Positions 1 to 8,247 of a DNA stretch of 64,000 nucleotides are shown piece by piece. The stretch covers positions 1,877,501-1,941,500 of the forward strand of contig AP017991.1 of assembly GCA_003609755.1 (NCBI GenBank), in the 5' to 3' direction. The notes beneath the pieces are model-generated. The model was not told where the DNA came from and made no database searches. It was given only the letters and a program-made list of their open reading frames with translations. Both the position numbers and the translations under genes were made by a program. Within the stretch, counting starts at the first letter, position 1. Each line of letters begins with the position of its first letter. Origin of the DNA: Planktothrix agardhii NIES-204 (GTDB lineage Bacteria > Cyanobacteriota > Cyanobacteriia > Cyanobacteriales > Microcoleaceae).

Positions 1-1565
1 GTGGTTGCATTTTGACCAAAGGGTCTATTGGCAATCCAACTTCCTGTTCCCCCAGAGACAAACACACTGTCATTGGTGAAGTAGCGGTGGTTATACTCTA
101 AACCCACACCAATCTTAGGACTGGGTTTAAACACCAATTGCAGACCCGCACTGTAGCCACCATTGAATACACCCTGACCTGAGTTGGCTAAAGATGAACT
201 GGCTTGGTCAGCCAAGTAGCCTAAATTGACTTTAAACTGATCACTGAAGGCATATTTCAGACCCACACCTGTGCCTTGCGGCCCTCGGAAGGTAGTCGGG
301 TTATACCGACCAAAGCGGGAAAGTGCTCCATCTCCAGAACCACCAAAGGGGGTTACTGTATCATAGATATCATCATTGTCAAGACCCTTAGCTCCAACGA
401 AGACATTGCCTTTACCATTGGCGATCGGGAAGCGGTAGTACAACTCATCTAATATGACACCATTATCCACACCATCGATGCTAGTACGACTCATCAAGGT
501 ATTGGTGATGTTGAAAGCAGACAGGTTAGGAATAGATTGAGCTTGTAAACGAGTTCTCAACAAATCCTGACCCGTGAAGCTCGTATCAAAGTTTAAACGG
601 GCGCGGTAGCCAAAATAGGCTTCCGTTGGATCACTATCCTGGTGAGCGAACTGACCCACTACGTTATAAGTAGCCCGATCTCCGGCGGCGTCTCCACCCC
701 AGAAGATGACTTCTCCACGGAGTTTGGTGGTGGTAGAGAACTGATTGGCTTCTAATTCGGCAGTTCTAGCTTCTAAGGCATAGACACGACCGCGTAGAGT
801 GGCTAATTCCGCCGCAAATTCTTCTTGTAACCGTTGCAGAACGGCTAAATCTTCACGGGTGACCAAATTGGCTACAGACGCCGCAATTAGTTCGTTAACC
901 CGTTCTAAACAGGCATTTAAACCCGCGGCAAACTCAAAACGAGTCATGGCCCGGTTGCCTTTAAAGGTTCCATCGGGATAACCCGCGATACAACCATAGC
1001 GTTCAACCAAGGATTGCAAAGCCTGGAATGCCCAGTCAGTGGGTTGAACGTCAGATAATTGAGAAACTGAAGTGACTTGCTCTAGGGCATCGGCAGCTTC
1101 AGCATATTCATTAATTTGTTCTAAGCCTGAGACGCTGGTTTCGCTCGGCTCAGTTGATGACATCTGAGCCACTTGGAACTCAGAAGCTTGAGCAGTTTGT
1201 AGTGGGGCCGAAGCCTCTGAAGTTAGGATGTTTAACTTTTGAGCCGTGGCAAAAGTCTGCGGTTCGTTCTCGTTTGTAGCCTCACCATTGACTAAATTGG
1301 TGGGTTCAACCGCAACATCAGGGGTCAAAGACAGGGCTAGTTGCTCTGCGGATGACTCGGAATTGGCTTGAGGTTGCAACTCATTATTCTGTCCAGTGGT
1401 CGGAACTGCACGGGCAGCTTCGAGGGTGATGGTCGCTGTATCTGTCGCATTTGCCAATTTCTCCGATGGAGCCTCGGTTGCGAAGGCTGCATTCGTTAAG
1501 AGAATAGCTGCTCCCAGAACGCCTGGACTATGCTTTAGAGTGTTCAATAAAACTTTGTTCATCAT
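1..1565 (-). CDS. SLH-domain iron-uptake-type porin (OprB family), 3' end cut by window edge
   Basis: Outer-membrane channel of the cyanobacterial SLH/OprB porin family, which carries inorganic ions, probably including iron. The minus-strand frame is open from two adjacent ATG codons (1565 and 1562) to the window edge, about 520 residues. In order: an export signal (MNKVLLNTLKHSPGVLGAA, then an Ala-rich stretch), a low-complexity linker to about residue 160, an SLH domain at about 170-225 (DWAFQALQSLVERYGCIAGY, then RAMTRFEFAAGLNACL), a short coiled coil at about 230-275, and a beta-barrel region rich in F/Y/G. The SLH domain should bind peptidoglycan-linked polymer. The C-terminal strands are missing. 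Family call is firm; the transported ion is inferred from family. Confidence 0.88.
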   Translation of the reverse strand, partial: MMNKVLLNTLKHSPGVLGAAILLTNAAFATEAPSEKLANATDTATITLEAARAVPTTGQNNELQPQANSESSAEQLALSLTPDVAVEPTNLVNGEATNENEPQTFATAQKLNILTSEASAPLQTAQASEFQVAQMSSTEPSETSVSGLEQINEYAEAADALEQVTSVSQLSDVQPTDWAFQALQSLVERYGCIAGYPDGTFKGNRAMTRFEFAAGLNACLERVNELIAASVANLVTREDLAVLQRLQEEFAAELATLRGRVYALEARTAELEANQFSTTTKLRGEVIFWGGDAAGDRATYNVVGQFAHQDSDPTEAYFGYRARLNFDTSFTGQDLLRTRLQAQSIPNLSAFNITNTLMSRTSIDGVDNGVILDELYYRFPIANGKGNVFVGAKGLDNDDIYDTVTPFGGSGDGALSRFGRYNPTTFRGPQGTGVGLKYAFSDQFKVNLGYLADQASSSLANSGQGVFNGGYSAGLQLVFKPSPKIGVGLEYNHRYFTNDSVFVSGGTGSWIANRPFGQNAT

Positions 1566-1639
1566 CTCAATTCTCACACCGACACTTAAAATACCACAAA
1601 GCAAGGGAGTCCCTAGCTCGACTGAACCAATAGTATCAT

Positions 1640-1667
1640 ATCTTAACTATAGTTTTTCCACAGTCAA
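1640..1667 (-). promoter_or_regulatory. sigma70-type promoter for the porin gene
   Basis: On the minus strand a -35 TTGACT (1662-1667) and a -10 TAAGAT (1640-1645) are separated by 16 bp and lie about 75 bp before the porin start codon. The match is 5/6 and 4/6 to consensus. No start-site data can be inferred beyond this. Confidence 0.4.
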
Positions 1668-1725
1668 GTGGGGGAACAAAAGTTAAGACTTGTTTTCAAC
1701 CGGATTCAATCGGTATAACCTTTAC

Positions 1726-3984
1726 TTAGAGAGGGTTTGGCTTCTCTACAATTTGTTCAGAATTTATCCGTCGAATTGCCACTAATGATGGTTTGGGTGG
1801 ATGATTGGGTTGTTTACTGGGCCAATTTGATCCCCAAGGAACTTGACGAGTTTGGATAAATTCTTCTCCTTGGGTGGTTTGTAAAGCAAATTCGAGGGTT
1901 TTTGTTGCCATATCCCGGCGAGTTTGGTTCTTTTCCCCCGGATGTTGGACAGCAATAAATAGGGTTTTTTGATCAGGAGTAAAAAATGGCCCAGTTAGTT
2001 CGCAGTCCATTGGCCCGATAGCAAATAAAAAGGCTTGACCCACATATTCCCCTGATGTTGGTAAAAACCAAAACGAATTATTACCATATAGTCCCAATAA
2101 CTCCGCGCCCTCTAAGGGTTGTTGATTCTTGTCAAGACGACCCTGGGCAACGGGTTGATTATGTTTGCTGGTGGAAATATCCGTAACCATCCATAAATTC
2201 CCGATCGCATCAATGGCTAAATTATCAGGGTTGGCAAATCCTAACCCTCCTTGGGCCACTTCTCCTCCGGTGGCGACCATTTCCCATCGAAAGGTCATCG
2301 CCTGGGGAACATTCCCATCTTCTACTAAACGCATCACCCATCCGTATTCATATTGTTTTTCCTCCGAAGGAGATTTAAAAATCTGGAGGTTGGGGCCCCC
2401 GGTTTCAGTATCGGCCGTACCTGATGTGAAGGCAATAACTAAAGATCCATCAGGCGCGATTTCCGTATCTTCAGGACGGGCGGCACAGGTCGCGCCCACA
2501 GCACTCGCAGCTAAATGGGCATCAATCAAAATTGACCCTTGTTGTTCTTCTGGAATTCCGGTATACAAATCTCCTAGGGTTTTAAACTGTTGTTTGAAGT
2601 TTTGGATATCTTTATCGGTTTTGGCAATAAAACTCCCACCTTTTGGCCGTTGGGGTAAGGTAATAATTCCCCCAGCATGAATATTAGGCTGATCAGGATT
2701 TATAGTTGTATCTGCTGTTAACGGAATCCATTGCCCTGTACCATCAGGATTAAATTTGGCCGCATATAACATCCCATCAGTTAATAATTGGGAATTTTTT
2801 TTGTCTTGGGGGTCTTTAACTGTCCCTTTGCTGACAAATTTATATAGGTGTCCACTGCGGCGATCGCATCCTGAATAAAATGCTAAGGGTTGACCGACTT
2901 CGACCCGAATTCCCACCGCTTCATGGCGATAACGTCCTAACCAGGTGTGTTTTGTGCCATAGTCCTTGGGATTTGTCGGATCAACTTCTACGATCCAACC
3001 ATACTTATTTCCCGCTAGTCCAAATACATTACCCAAACCCTCCATTTCTTCTAATAAAAAAGGAGTTTCACTAGGAGGATAGGTTGTTCCATCGGGATAA
3101 ACGGCTTCAGTTACCTGACTTTGGAAATTTTCTTCCGCACTCAAGACCGTCCCCCAGGGAGTTGTTCCCCCGGCACAATTAGCGAAAGTTCCAATAATTT
3201 TTTCCCCTAATTGATCATTGTACCCCTGACCTTTTTTTATAAATACGGCAACGGCCGGCCCGGTCGCTTTTAAATATTGGTTATTTTCCCAACCCGATAG
3301 TCCGCTAATAACTCGATCAGCAGCAGAATTGGTTCTCACCCAACGACCATCAGCTTGACGCTGAACAGAAATCACCGCTATACCTAAATCGGTTAAGCCT
3401 TCTTGAGACAGTTTTAAAATATCCTGGCGTAAGGGGTCTTTTTCTGGTAATTCAAAAGCGTTTATTGTTGGCTTTGGATCGGAGGATTGAAGATTTTTTA
3501 GAGGTAAGGGTTCACCGATAATCTGTTGATAGGTTTCTAACCAAACAGCAGAACTAATGTACTCAAAGTTAACGGTTAAAAAACCTTGATCTTCTCCCGT
3601 AGAAATAAAGGAAACATAATCATTGTTATAGCCAAATCGAGAATTTCCTACTTTGTCTCCCCAAGTGGCAATAACATCATAAGTAAATCCTTCAGGTAGA
3701 ACTAAATCATCAACGACTTCGTAGGTACTATAGGCTTGAATTTGTTGTGCAGAAAGGGAATTATCACTAACTGGAATTACGGATTTAGAAGTTTGGGCTT
3801 GAATCAAATCTAAGCTATTAGGTAGTGGCCCTTTGATGGGTTTAAACGGTAAAGATTGAGGAAATTTAGGTTCCGGGGATGAGAAGATATTAGGTGATTT
3901 TGAGGAATTTTGACAGGAACCGACGGCTAGTGTCGTAAATCCTGCACTCAAAAACAATAGAAAATCACGACGATTCACAGACAT
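1726..3984 (-). CDS. PhoX-family (DUF839) phosphatase-like protein, Tat-exported lipoprotein candidate
   Basis: 752-residue member of the PhoX/DUF839 family, whose characterised members are Ca/Fe-dependent periplasmic alkaline phosphatases that release phosphate from esters. The N-terminus NRRDFLLFLSAG is a twin-arginine signal and is followed by VGSC, a plausible lipobox, so the protein may be a Tat-exported lipoprotein. The body has family hallmarks such as the stretch around GTTPWGTVLSAEENF, the HEAVG segment and CAARPEDTEI, rich in acidic metal-ligand candidates. Length is typical of the large cyanobacterial members. It is monocistronic, followed by the porin and preceded by AT-rich heptamer repeats. 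No PHO box was recognised, so control by phosphate starvation is only an expectation from the family. Confidence 0.85.
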   Translation of the reverse strand: MSVNRRDFLLFLSAGFTTLAVGSCQNSSKSPNIFSSPEPKFPQSLPFKPIKGPLPNSLDLIQAQTSKSVIPVSDNSLSAQQIQAYSTYEVVDDLVLPEGFTYDVIATWGDKVGNSRFGYNNDYVSFISTGEDQGFLTVNFEYISSAVWLETYQQIIGEPLPLKNLQSSDPKPTINAFELPEKDPLRQDILKLSQEGLTDLGIAVISVQRQADGRWVRTNSAADRVISGLSGWENNQYLKATGPAVAVFIKKGQGYNDQLGEKIIGTFANCAGGTTPWGTVLSAEENFQSQVTEAVYPDGTTYPPSETPFLLEEMEGLGNVFGLAGNKYGWIVEVDPTNPKDYGTKHTWLGRYRHEAVGIRVEVGQPLAFYSGCDRRSGHLYKFVSKGTVKDPQDKKNSQLLTDGMLYAAKFNPDGTGQWIPLTADTTINPDQPNIHAGGIITLPQRPKGGSFIAKTDKDIQNFKQQFKTLGDLYTGIPEEQQGSILIDAHLAASAVGATCAARPEDTEIAPDGSLVIAFTSGTADTETGGPNLQIFKSPSEEKQYEYGWVMRLVEDGNVPQAMTFRWEMVATGGEVAQGGLGFANPDNLAIDAIGNLWMVTDISTSKHNQPVAQGRLDKNQQPLEGAELLGLYGNNSFWFLPTSGEYVGQAFLFAIGPMDCELTGPFFTPDQKTLFIAVQHPGEKNQTRRDMATKTLEFALQTTQGEEFIQTRQVPWGSNWPSKQPNHPPKPSLVAIRRINSEQIVEKPNPL

Positions 3985-4009
3985 AAATTTGTGTTAAATT
4001 CTGAAAAGG

Positions 4010-4037
4010 AAATTACAAATTACGAATTACGAATTAC
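4010..4037. repeat. heptanucleotide tandem repeat (RAATTAC)x4
   Basis: Four tandem 7-bp units AAATTAC/GAATTAC lie directly upstream of the PhoX-like gene. They resemble the short tandemly repeated repetitive (STRR) sequences of filamentous cyanobacteria. Confidence 0.8.
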
Positions 4038-4351
4038 AAATGGGGAATGGGGATGTTGCTTGTTTCCTTAATAAGTTTTTTCTGTTGCCTGTTTCCTGCC
4101 CCCTTAATTTTAATACAAATAAATTTAAACTCTATAGTAATTACTGCTACGCTTTTTAATCTGTTAAAGCTATTATTTATTGCTATTAAATATTTTCAAT
4201 ACCAACAAATATTCACTCTATTTAATAACCAATAATTACGAATTACGAATCAATAATTACGAATTGAGAATTAAAGATTAATAATTCTTAACTCGTAACT
4301 CGTAACTCGTAACTCGTAATTCTTAATTGCTAATTCGTAATTCATCTAACT
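4038..4351. other. AT-rich intergenic spacer without a convincing gene
   Basis: This spacer lies between the divergent 5' end of the PhoX-like gene and the 3' end of the response regulator. It holds AT-rich DNA and degenerate AATTACG/TAACTCG heptamers. An open frame on the plus strand encodes only Leu/Ile/Phe-rich, low-complexity sequence and is not accepted as a gene. Confidence 0.6.
4289..4316. repeat. heptanucleotide tandem repeat (TAACTCG)x4
   Basis: Four perfect copies of TAACTCG, followed by degenerate TAATTC-type units, lie just beyond the 3' end of the response-regulator gene. STRR-like. Confidence 0.85.
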
Positions 4352-5092
4352 TCAACCAAATCGATAGCCAAAACCCCGAACTGTAATCACATATTCTGGT
4401 TTGCTCGGATCTAATTCTAGGTTTTCGCGTAACCAGCGAATATGAACATCAACGGTTTTGCTATCCCCAATAAAATCTTGTCCCCAAATAATATCTAATA
4501 ATTGTTCCCGTGACCAAACTCGCCGAGGATAACTTAGAAATAGCTCTAGTAAACGAAACTGTTTAGGAGATAGTTTCACCTCTTGGCCACGAACCAGAAC
4601 CCGACATTCTTCTTGATACAAAATCACTTCTTTATATTGCAGCATGACTGGCTCTGGCAGTTGAGAATAGCGTCTTCGTCGCATTAAGGCCCGACAACGC
4701 GCCATAAACTCCCGCATTCCAAAGGGTTTAGTTAAATAGTCATCGGCTCCTGCTTCTAAATAAAAAGCCGAGTTATTCGCGCTCTCCCGCAACCCAATAA
4801 TTAAAATGGCCACAGAATTTCCCTGATGTCGTAACATACGACACAGATCCAAACCATTAATCGAGTCCATAATTAAAAGGTTGAATGGAAAATCCCCGAC
4901 GGGATAATTAGGGTTCTGAATTGAAGGGAGAGCATCTCGTCCATCGGAAGTCACCATCACCCGATGACCCTGTTCTTCCAAAGCTAGGGAAAGCATTTCT
5001 CGCCAAGGCTGTTCGTTTTCCAAAAGTAAAATATGGCCATCTTGTCTTACATCAGAACGGTAAGGAATCTTGCTCAATTCAGGAGAAAACAT
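4352..5092 (-). CDS. OmpR/PhoB-family response regulator with atypical receiver
   Basis: 246 residues: a receiver domain at about 20-135 and a winged-helix DNA-binding domain at about 150-246 (VKLSPKQFRLLELFLSYPRR, then VDVHIRWLRENLE, ending in VRGFGYRFG). The output domain is intact. The receiver keeps the phospho-acceptor-like Asp (LLIMD) and the Lys of LTKPFG. However, the acidic metal-binding pair is Glu-Asn (LLLENEQ), and the conserved Thr/Ser is replaced by Gly (ILIIGL). Such changes occur in phosphorylation-independent regulators such as NblR, but identity with NblR cannot be shown here. No sensor kinase is adjacent. It could control the PhoX-like gene downstream, though the repeat-filled gap gives no direct support. 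Confidence 0.85.
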   Translation of the reverse strand: MFSPELSKIPYRSDVRQDGHILLLENEQPWREMLSLALEEQGHRVMVTSDGRDALPSIQNPNYPVGDFPFNLLIMDSINGLDLCRMLRHQGNSVAILIIGLRESANNSAFYLEAGADDYLTKPFGMREFMARCRALMRRRRYSQLPEPVMLQYKEVILYQEECRVLVRGQEVKLSPKQFRLLELFLSYPRRVWSREQLLDIIWGQDFIGDSKTVDVHIRWLRENLELDPSKPEYVITVRGFGYRFG

Positions 5093-5590
5093 AAAAAAAA
5101 TTTTGCGGGTTGGATAAGTAGAAGTTGTTGAAACTGGCTATTGTCGCCACAAGTAACTCGACATTCTGAGGAGTTAGTCCAGTGTCAACCATCCAACGTA
5201 ATTATGTTCTCCGTTACGAATTCCTTCACATAGAGACGACCGATATTGGACTGCTAAGGCAAATCCAACCCCCGATTTTGTTGGGAGGTCGCCAGACTCA
5301 TCCTGATTTAGCCTCGGTTCTAGGTTTTTAAGCATTGTTAACGCTCAATTTGCCTGGTTGTTGGAAATCTGAATATGGTCGATAGCCTCATGATAATAGG
5401 GAAAGGTTAACAAAAGGTAAAGGCTTAGTAATCTTATGGTTAAATTATTCTAATCAAATTAAAATTCTGAACGGGTCGTATTTTGGGTTGGTAGGGTGTC
5501 AATTCCTAGAGTCTGTTTGACTTTTGTTTTTATTAGGTGAACAGATAACTCAGGTACAATATTGAGTAAATCTGAAATTTTAAAATTGCT
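5093..5590. other. intergenic region between divergent genes
   Basis: About 500 bp with upstream DNA of both the response regulator (minus) and the creatininase-family gene (plus). Apart from one small, doubtful open frame at 5182-5331 no gene is seen. A TACAAT hexamer at 5555-5560 is a possible -10 for the plus-strand gene but lacks a clear -35. Confidence 0.4.
5182..5331 (+). CDS. possible small protein (49 aa), unrecognised
   Basis: A GTG-initiated frame of 49 codons preceded by a GAGGAG Shine-Dalgarno-like run 8 bp upstream. The product starts VSTIQRNYVLRYEFLHIE and ends DLASVLGF. I do not recognise it. The ribosome-binding site is the only evidence; it could equally be chance. Confidence 0.2.
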   Translation: MSTIQRNYVLRYEFLHIETTDIGLLRQIQPPILLGGRQTHPDLASVLGF

Positions 5591-5635
5591 TAACTTAACT
5601 TAACTTAACTTAACTTAACTTAACTTAACTTAACT
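5591..5635. repeat. pentanucleotide microsatellite (TAACT)x9 at a start codon
   Basis: Nine perfect TAACT units run from 5591 to 5635, followed by TAACA and then the ATG at 5643. The array occupies the position where a ribosome-binding site would be expected, and no GGAGG-like sequence is present. Confidence 0.95.
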
Positions 5636-5642
5636 TAACATA

Positions 5643-6389
5643 ATGTTACTACATCTGAGTACCTGGCAAGAAGTAGAAGTTTATCTAACCCACTCTGGCG
5701 GTATCATCATTCCTATTGGTTCCACAGAACAACATGGGCCAACAGGATTAATCGGCACTGATGCAATTTGCGCTGAAGCGATCGCCAAAGGAGTAGGAGA
5801 AGCAACCAAGGCCTTAGTTAGCCCGACTATCAATGTTGGTATGGCACTACACCACACAGCTTTTCCAGGTACTATAAGTCTGCGACCGACAACTTTAATT
5901 CAGGTAATCAATGATTATATCACAAGTTTAGCCAAAGTTGGATTTACTCACTACTTTTTTATTAACGGACATGGGGGAAATATTGCTACGCTTAAAGCGG
6001 CTTTTTCTGAAACCTACAGCCATTTATCCGATATCAATATACCCAAAGCCCATCAAGTCAAATGTCAAATCGGCAATTGGTTTATGTGTGGCTCAGTTTA
6101 TAAGTTAGCAAAAGAACTCTATGGCGATCAAGAAGGTTCCCATGCCACACCCAGCGAAGTCGCTTTAACACAATATGTTTATCCTGATTCGATTAAACAA
6201 GGTTTCCTGACACCAGAAGTGGCTAAAGGACATCCTATATATGGCTCGGAGGATTTTCGCCAACACTATCCCGATGGTCGGATGGGCTCTAATCCTGCCT
6301 TGGCAACCCCTGAACATGGCCAACAATTTTATGAATTAGCCGTTAAGGAATTAAGTCAAACCTATTTAGATTTCCTCAATAATCAGTAA
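5643..6389 (+). CDS. creatininase-family amidohydrolase
   Basis: 248-residue member of the creatininase family: metal-dependent cyclic-amide hydrolases including creatinine amidohydrolase, mycofactocin MftE and the FAPy deformylase ArfB. Seen: IPIGSTEQHGP near residue 30 (Glu and His ligands), the GTDAI Asp, HHTAFPGT near 75, FFINGHGGN near 110 and GSHATPSEVALT near 175. Together these are the complete family metal and active-site signature, and the length is typical. The substrate cannot be told from sequence, and no mycofactocin or creatinine-pathway gene is nearby. It stands alone on the plus strand behind the TAACT array and ends toward the convergent protease gene. Confidence 0.88.
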   Translation: MLLHLSTWQEVEVYLTHSGGIIIPIGSTEQHGPTGLIGTDAICAEAIAKGVGEATKALVSPTINVGMALHHTAFPGTISLRPTTLIQVINDYITSLAKVGFTHYFFINGHGGNIATLKAAFSETYSHLSDINIPKAHQVKCQIGNWFMCGSVYKLAKELYGDQEGSHATPSEVALTQYVYPDSIKQGFLTPEVAKGHPIYGSEDFRQHYPDGRMGSNPALATPEHGQQFYELAVKELSQTYLDFLNNQ

Positions 6390-6461
6390 TCAGTTAACAG
6401 TAATCATTGATTAGTCCAAGAGTTCACAGTAATCAGTCCAAAAGTTTACAGTTTATAAATG

Positions 6462-6486
6462 AATAGCCAATAAATTAAAGGCTATT
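6462..6486 (+). terminator. hairpin between convergent genes
   Basis: AATAGCC (6462-6468) pairs with GGCTATT (6480-6486) over an AT loop and is followed by TCTTCT. It is placed between the 3' ends of the creatininase-family gene and the convergent protease gene and could serve either strand. Confidence 0.5.
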
Positions 6487-6518
6487 TCTTCTACTGATAA
6501 CTGTTAACTAATAAGTGA

Positions 6519-7187
6519 TTAAGTTCTAGCTCGAAATTCAACAATATCTTCCTTAATAGTAACATCATATCCACTTAAGAAATTTTGACCCAGTAAACCC
6601 ACATCCAGGGCTGGAGCGATCGCCACAGTCAGATTATTTTTTATAGCTCCAGCAACATTAAGAGTCTGAATTAAACCTATTTCAAATTCAACTCCCTTTT
6701 GACTAGGTGTATCCGCTTTACCTCTTCCGGTTGGAGTCACCCCCAGCTGTTCCGCCATCATAGAAGTAATAACTGTGCCACTGGCTCCAGTATCTACCAA
6801 CATTTCAAAAGGAGTTTGGTCATTAAAAATTACTAGAATAACCGGGATTCCACCTTGTTTTCTAACAATTTTAGCCTGATAAACTCCCGGTGTTTTTAGG
6901 GGAGCAACAGCAGTTTTTGGGTCGGCTTGTGGAAAAACACAAACTTCATTTAGAGATATAACTCGTCCTGATTTTGTTTTCAGAAAACAGCCAGGATGTT
7001 CTTGAGATAAGGCTCCAATATCATCAGTTAATATCAATCCTGTGGTCAATAATAAAATTGAAACCAGGGATATTAATGGAGATAAGCCTTGATTTTGGAC
7101 TCGATGACCAGGTTTCAAAAAATTGGGCATCACCGCCATAGAAGGAGATAATTGGTATAACCGAACTAAATAAGGGGAATTGTTCAT
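6519..7187 (-). CDS. retropepsin-like aspartic protease, membrane-anchored or exported
   Basis: 222 residues with a hydrophobic segment at about 37-57 (LISLVSILLLTTGLILT) acting as anchor or signal, a linker, and a single-domain aspartyl protease fold at about 100-220. The catalytic motif MLVDTGASGTVIT is intact, with the later hydrophobic-Gly segment VGLLGQNFLSGYDV expected of clan AA proteases. These single-domain enzymes act as homodimers. Cyanobacteria carry them widely; substrates are mostly unknown. It is divergent from the next gene (7369) and no operon partner is seen. The start at 7187 gives about 36 residues before the hydrophobic segment; an internal Met (about residue 18) is an alternative start. 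Confidence 0.8.
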   Translation of the reverse strand: MNNSPYLVRLYQLSPSMAVMPNFLKPGHRVQNQGLSPLISLVSILLLTTGLILTDDIGALSQEHPGCFLKTKSGRVISLNEVCVFPQADPKTAVAPLKTPGVYQAKIVRKQGGIPVILVIFNDQTPFEMLVDTGASGTVITSMMAEQLGVTPTGRGKADTPSQKGVEFEIGLIQTLNVAGAIKNNLTVAIAPALDVGLLGQNFLSGYDVTIKEDIVEFRART

Positions 7188-7368
7188 GATTGTAATAGTG
7201 TGAATAGTTAATTTAATCTTTACAGATAGATTTTAAGCGGTCAATTTCCTAATTTCCGATCCAAGGAGGTCTTGACCTAGAAAAATTTTACCTCTCAATT
7301 GAGAACGATAGATCTTTTCGCGGTATCCTAAACAATCGGAGCCAAAGTCAGTTCGTTTAAGGAAGTCT

Positions 7369-7695
7369 GTGAAATACTTTTTTTTAACCGATGGATGGAC
7401 AATTGGACGGGTCTGGGGAGTAGGGGGTTTGTGGGATCAATCTCTGCGGCGACGTCCACCAGAAATTCAAAGAATGGATTTGTGTCTTTGGGATCGGAAT
7501 CAACAAGAAAAGATGTGGCTGTATAGGGTGGAAGATTCTGTCCTGATGTTAGAAGTTAGACCAGACATTGCCACAATGACCGACTCCTCTAACACCATTG
7601 GTCAAGTGGTTCTCACCCGATTAATTACAGCGGAACAAGTCCTAGAACGTTTAGCCAGTGCTGCAACTGAATGTCAAATCAACCAAAGCCTATAA
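7369..7695 (+). CDS. conserved cyanobacterial hypothetical protein
   Basis: 108 residues starting at GTG (MKYFFLTDGWTIGRVW). No known domain is recognised. The Trp-rich N-terminal third (W at 10, 15, 22) followed by the aliphatic stretch LWDRNQQEKMWLYRVEDSVL suggests a small all-beta or alpha/beta soluble protein, with no signal peptide or membrane segment. From memory similar short proteins are conserved across cyanobacteria. It lies divergent from the protease gene and 550 bp upstream of psbB on the same strand, too far to assume co-transcription. Function unknown. Confidence 0.6.
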   Translation: MKYFFLTDGWTIGRVWGVGGLWDQSLRRRPPEIQRMDLCLWDRNQQEKMWLYRVEDSVLMLEVRPDIATMTDSSNTIGQVVLTRLITAEQVLERLASAATECQINQSL

Positions 7696-7845
7696 TCCGT
7701 GTAGGATTAATTGTAGTCAGCGTTCGTGATATTATATTACTGCTCTCTTGAGAATCTCAGTGCCTTTATATCTGAGAACGTCAAAGCAAAGTGATCAAGA
7801 CATTGGGTTTTAAACCCCTAATCCCTTGTTCAGCTTGTTGCTAGA

Positions 7846-7992
7846 ATGTCAATGTCAAGGTTAAACTCCTTCGCCATCGTGAAACGGTTAAGACACACTT
7901 TTAGGCGTAAAGCATTGGGCCAAGAGCGGCGAAAACTCTTAAAACAGCAAGAGAATCAACTTAATTCTCTCTACCAGAAAATAAATAATTAG
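7846..7992 (+). CDS. possible small basic protein (48 aa)
   Basis: ATG-initiated frame of 48 codons ending in TAG. The product begins MSMSRLNSFAIVKRLRHTF and contains a run rich in Arg, Lys and Gln (ALGQERRKLLKQQENQ), so it would be strongly basic and helical. A second ATG at 7852 is an alternative start. No homologue is recognised and no clear Shine-Dalgarno is present. It sits in the long leader region of psbB, where a small protein or chance frame is equally possible. Confidence 0.3.
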   Translation: MSMSRLNSFAIVKRLRHTFRRKALGQERRKLLKQQENQLNSLYQKINN

Positions 7993-8170
7993 GTTTACTT
8001 AATTCAGTAGGGCGGGACACGCCCGAACTCTAGGCTTGTAGTATCCTAGTAAGCTTTTGGGGATAGACCCTCTGGGATAGCTATGACTTAGACTTTGTAA
8101 TTGGTACAGTAGTACGGTTAAGAAGTTTAAGAATTGCCGCAAGGACATGGTTCTTAAAGGTCAGTCGCTG

Positions 8171-8209
8171 AATTAAGAATTCTCGTCTCTTTAGAGCGGG
8201 GAGTGTCAA
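8171..8209 (+). mobile_element. solitary IS200/IS605-like right end
   Basis: AATTAAGAATTCTCG, a short hairpin (CTC/GAG with loop), CGGGGAGTGTCAA. The imperfect hairpin ending in GGGAGTG and then TCAA is the pattern I associate with right ends of cyanobacterial IS200/IS605 elements, where TCAA is the 3' cleavage tetranucleotide. No tnpA or tnpB is present. It ends 38 bp before psbB. Confidence 0.45.
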
Positions 8210-8247
8210 AAAAAAGTAACCATTATCAATTAGAAGGAGCGTAGTCA

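Larger units (their letters stand above)
7696..8247. other. psbB upstream region
   Basis: About 550 bp before psbB. It holds a possible 48-aa basic small ORF (7846-7992), a GC hairpin GGGCG/CGCCC (8010-8024) without a T-run, an 8-bp inverted repeat TTTAAGAA/TTCTTAAA (8126-8158), and an IS200/IS605-like right end (8171-8209). A strong Shine-Dalgarno AAGGAG lies 8 bp before the psbB ATG. The promoter itself is not confidently located. Confidence 0.5.

Noticed and set aside
799-1686. Plus-strand open frames opposite the porin gene
   Set aside because: They lie antisense to a clear porin frame, have low-complexity translations, and lack ribosome-binding sites.
2165-3074. Plus-strand frames within the PhoX-like gene
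   Set aside because: Shadows of a long, well-supported minus-strand gene.
4047-4235. 62-codon hydrophobic frame in the AT-rich spacer
   Set aside because: Leu/Ile/Phe composition is what random AT-rich DNA gives; no start signal or family resemblance.
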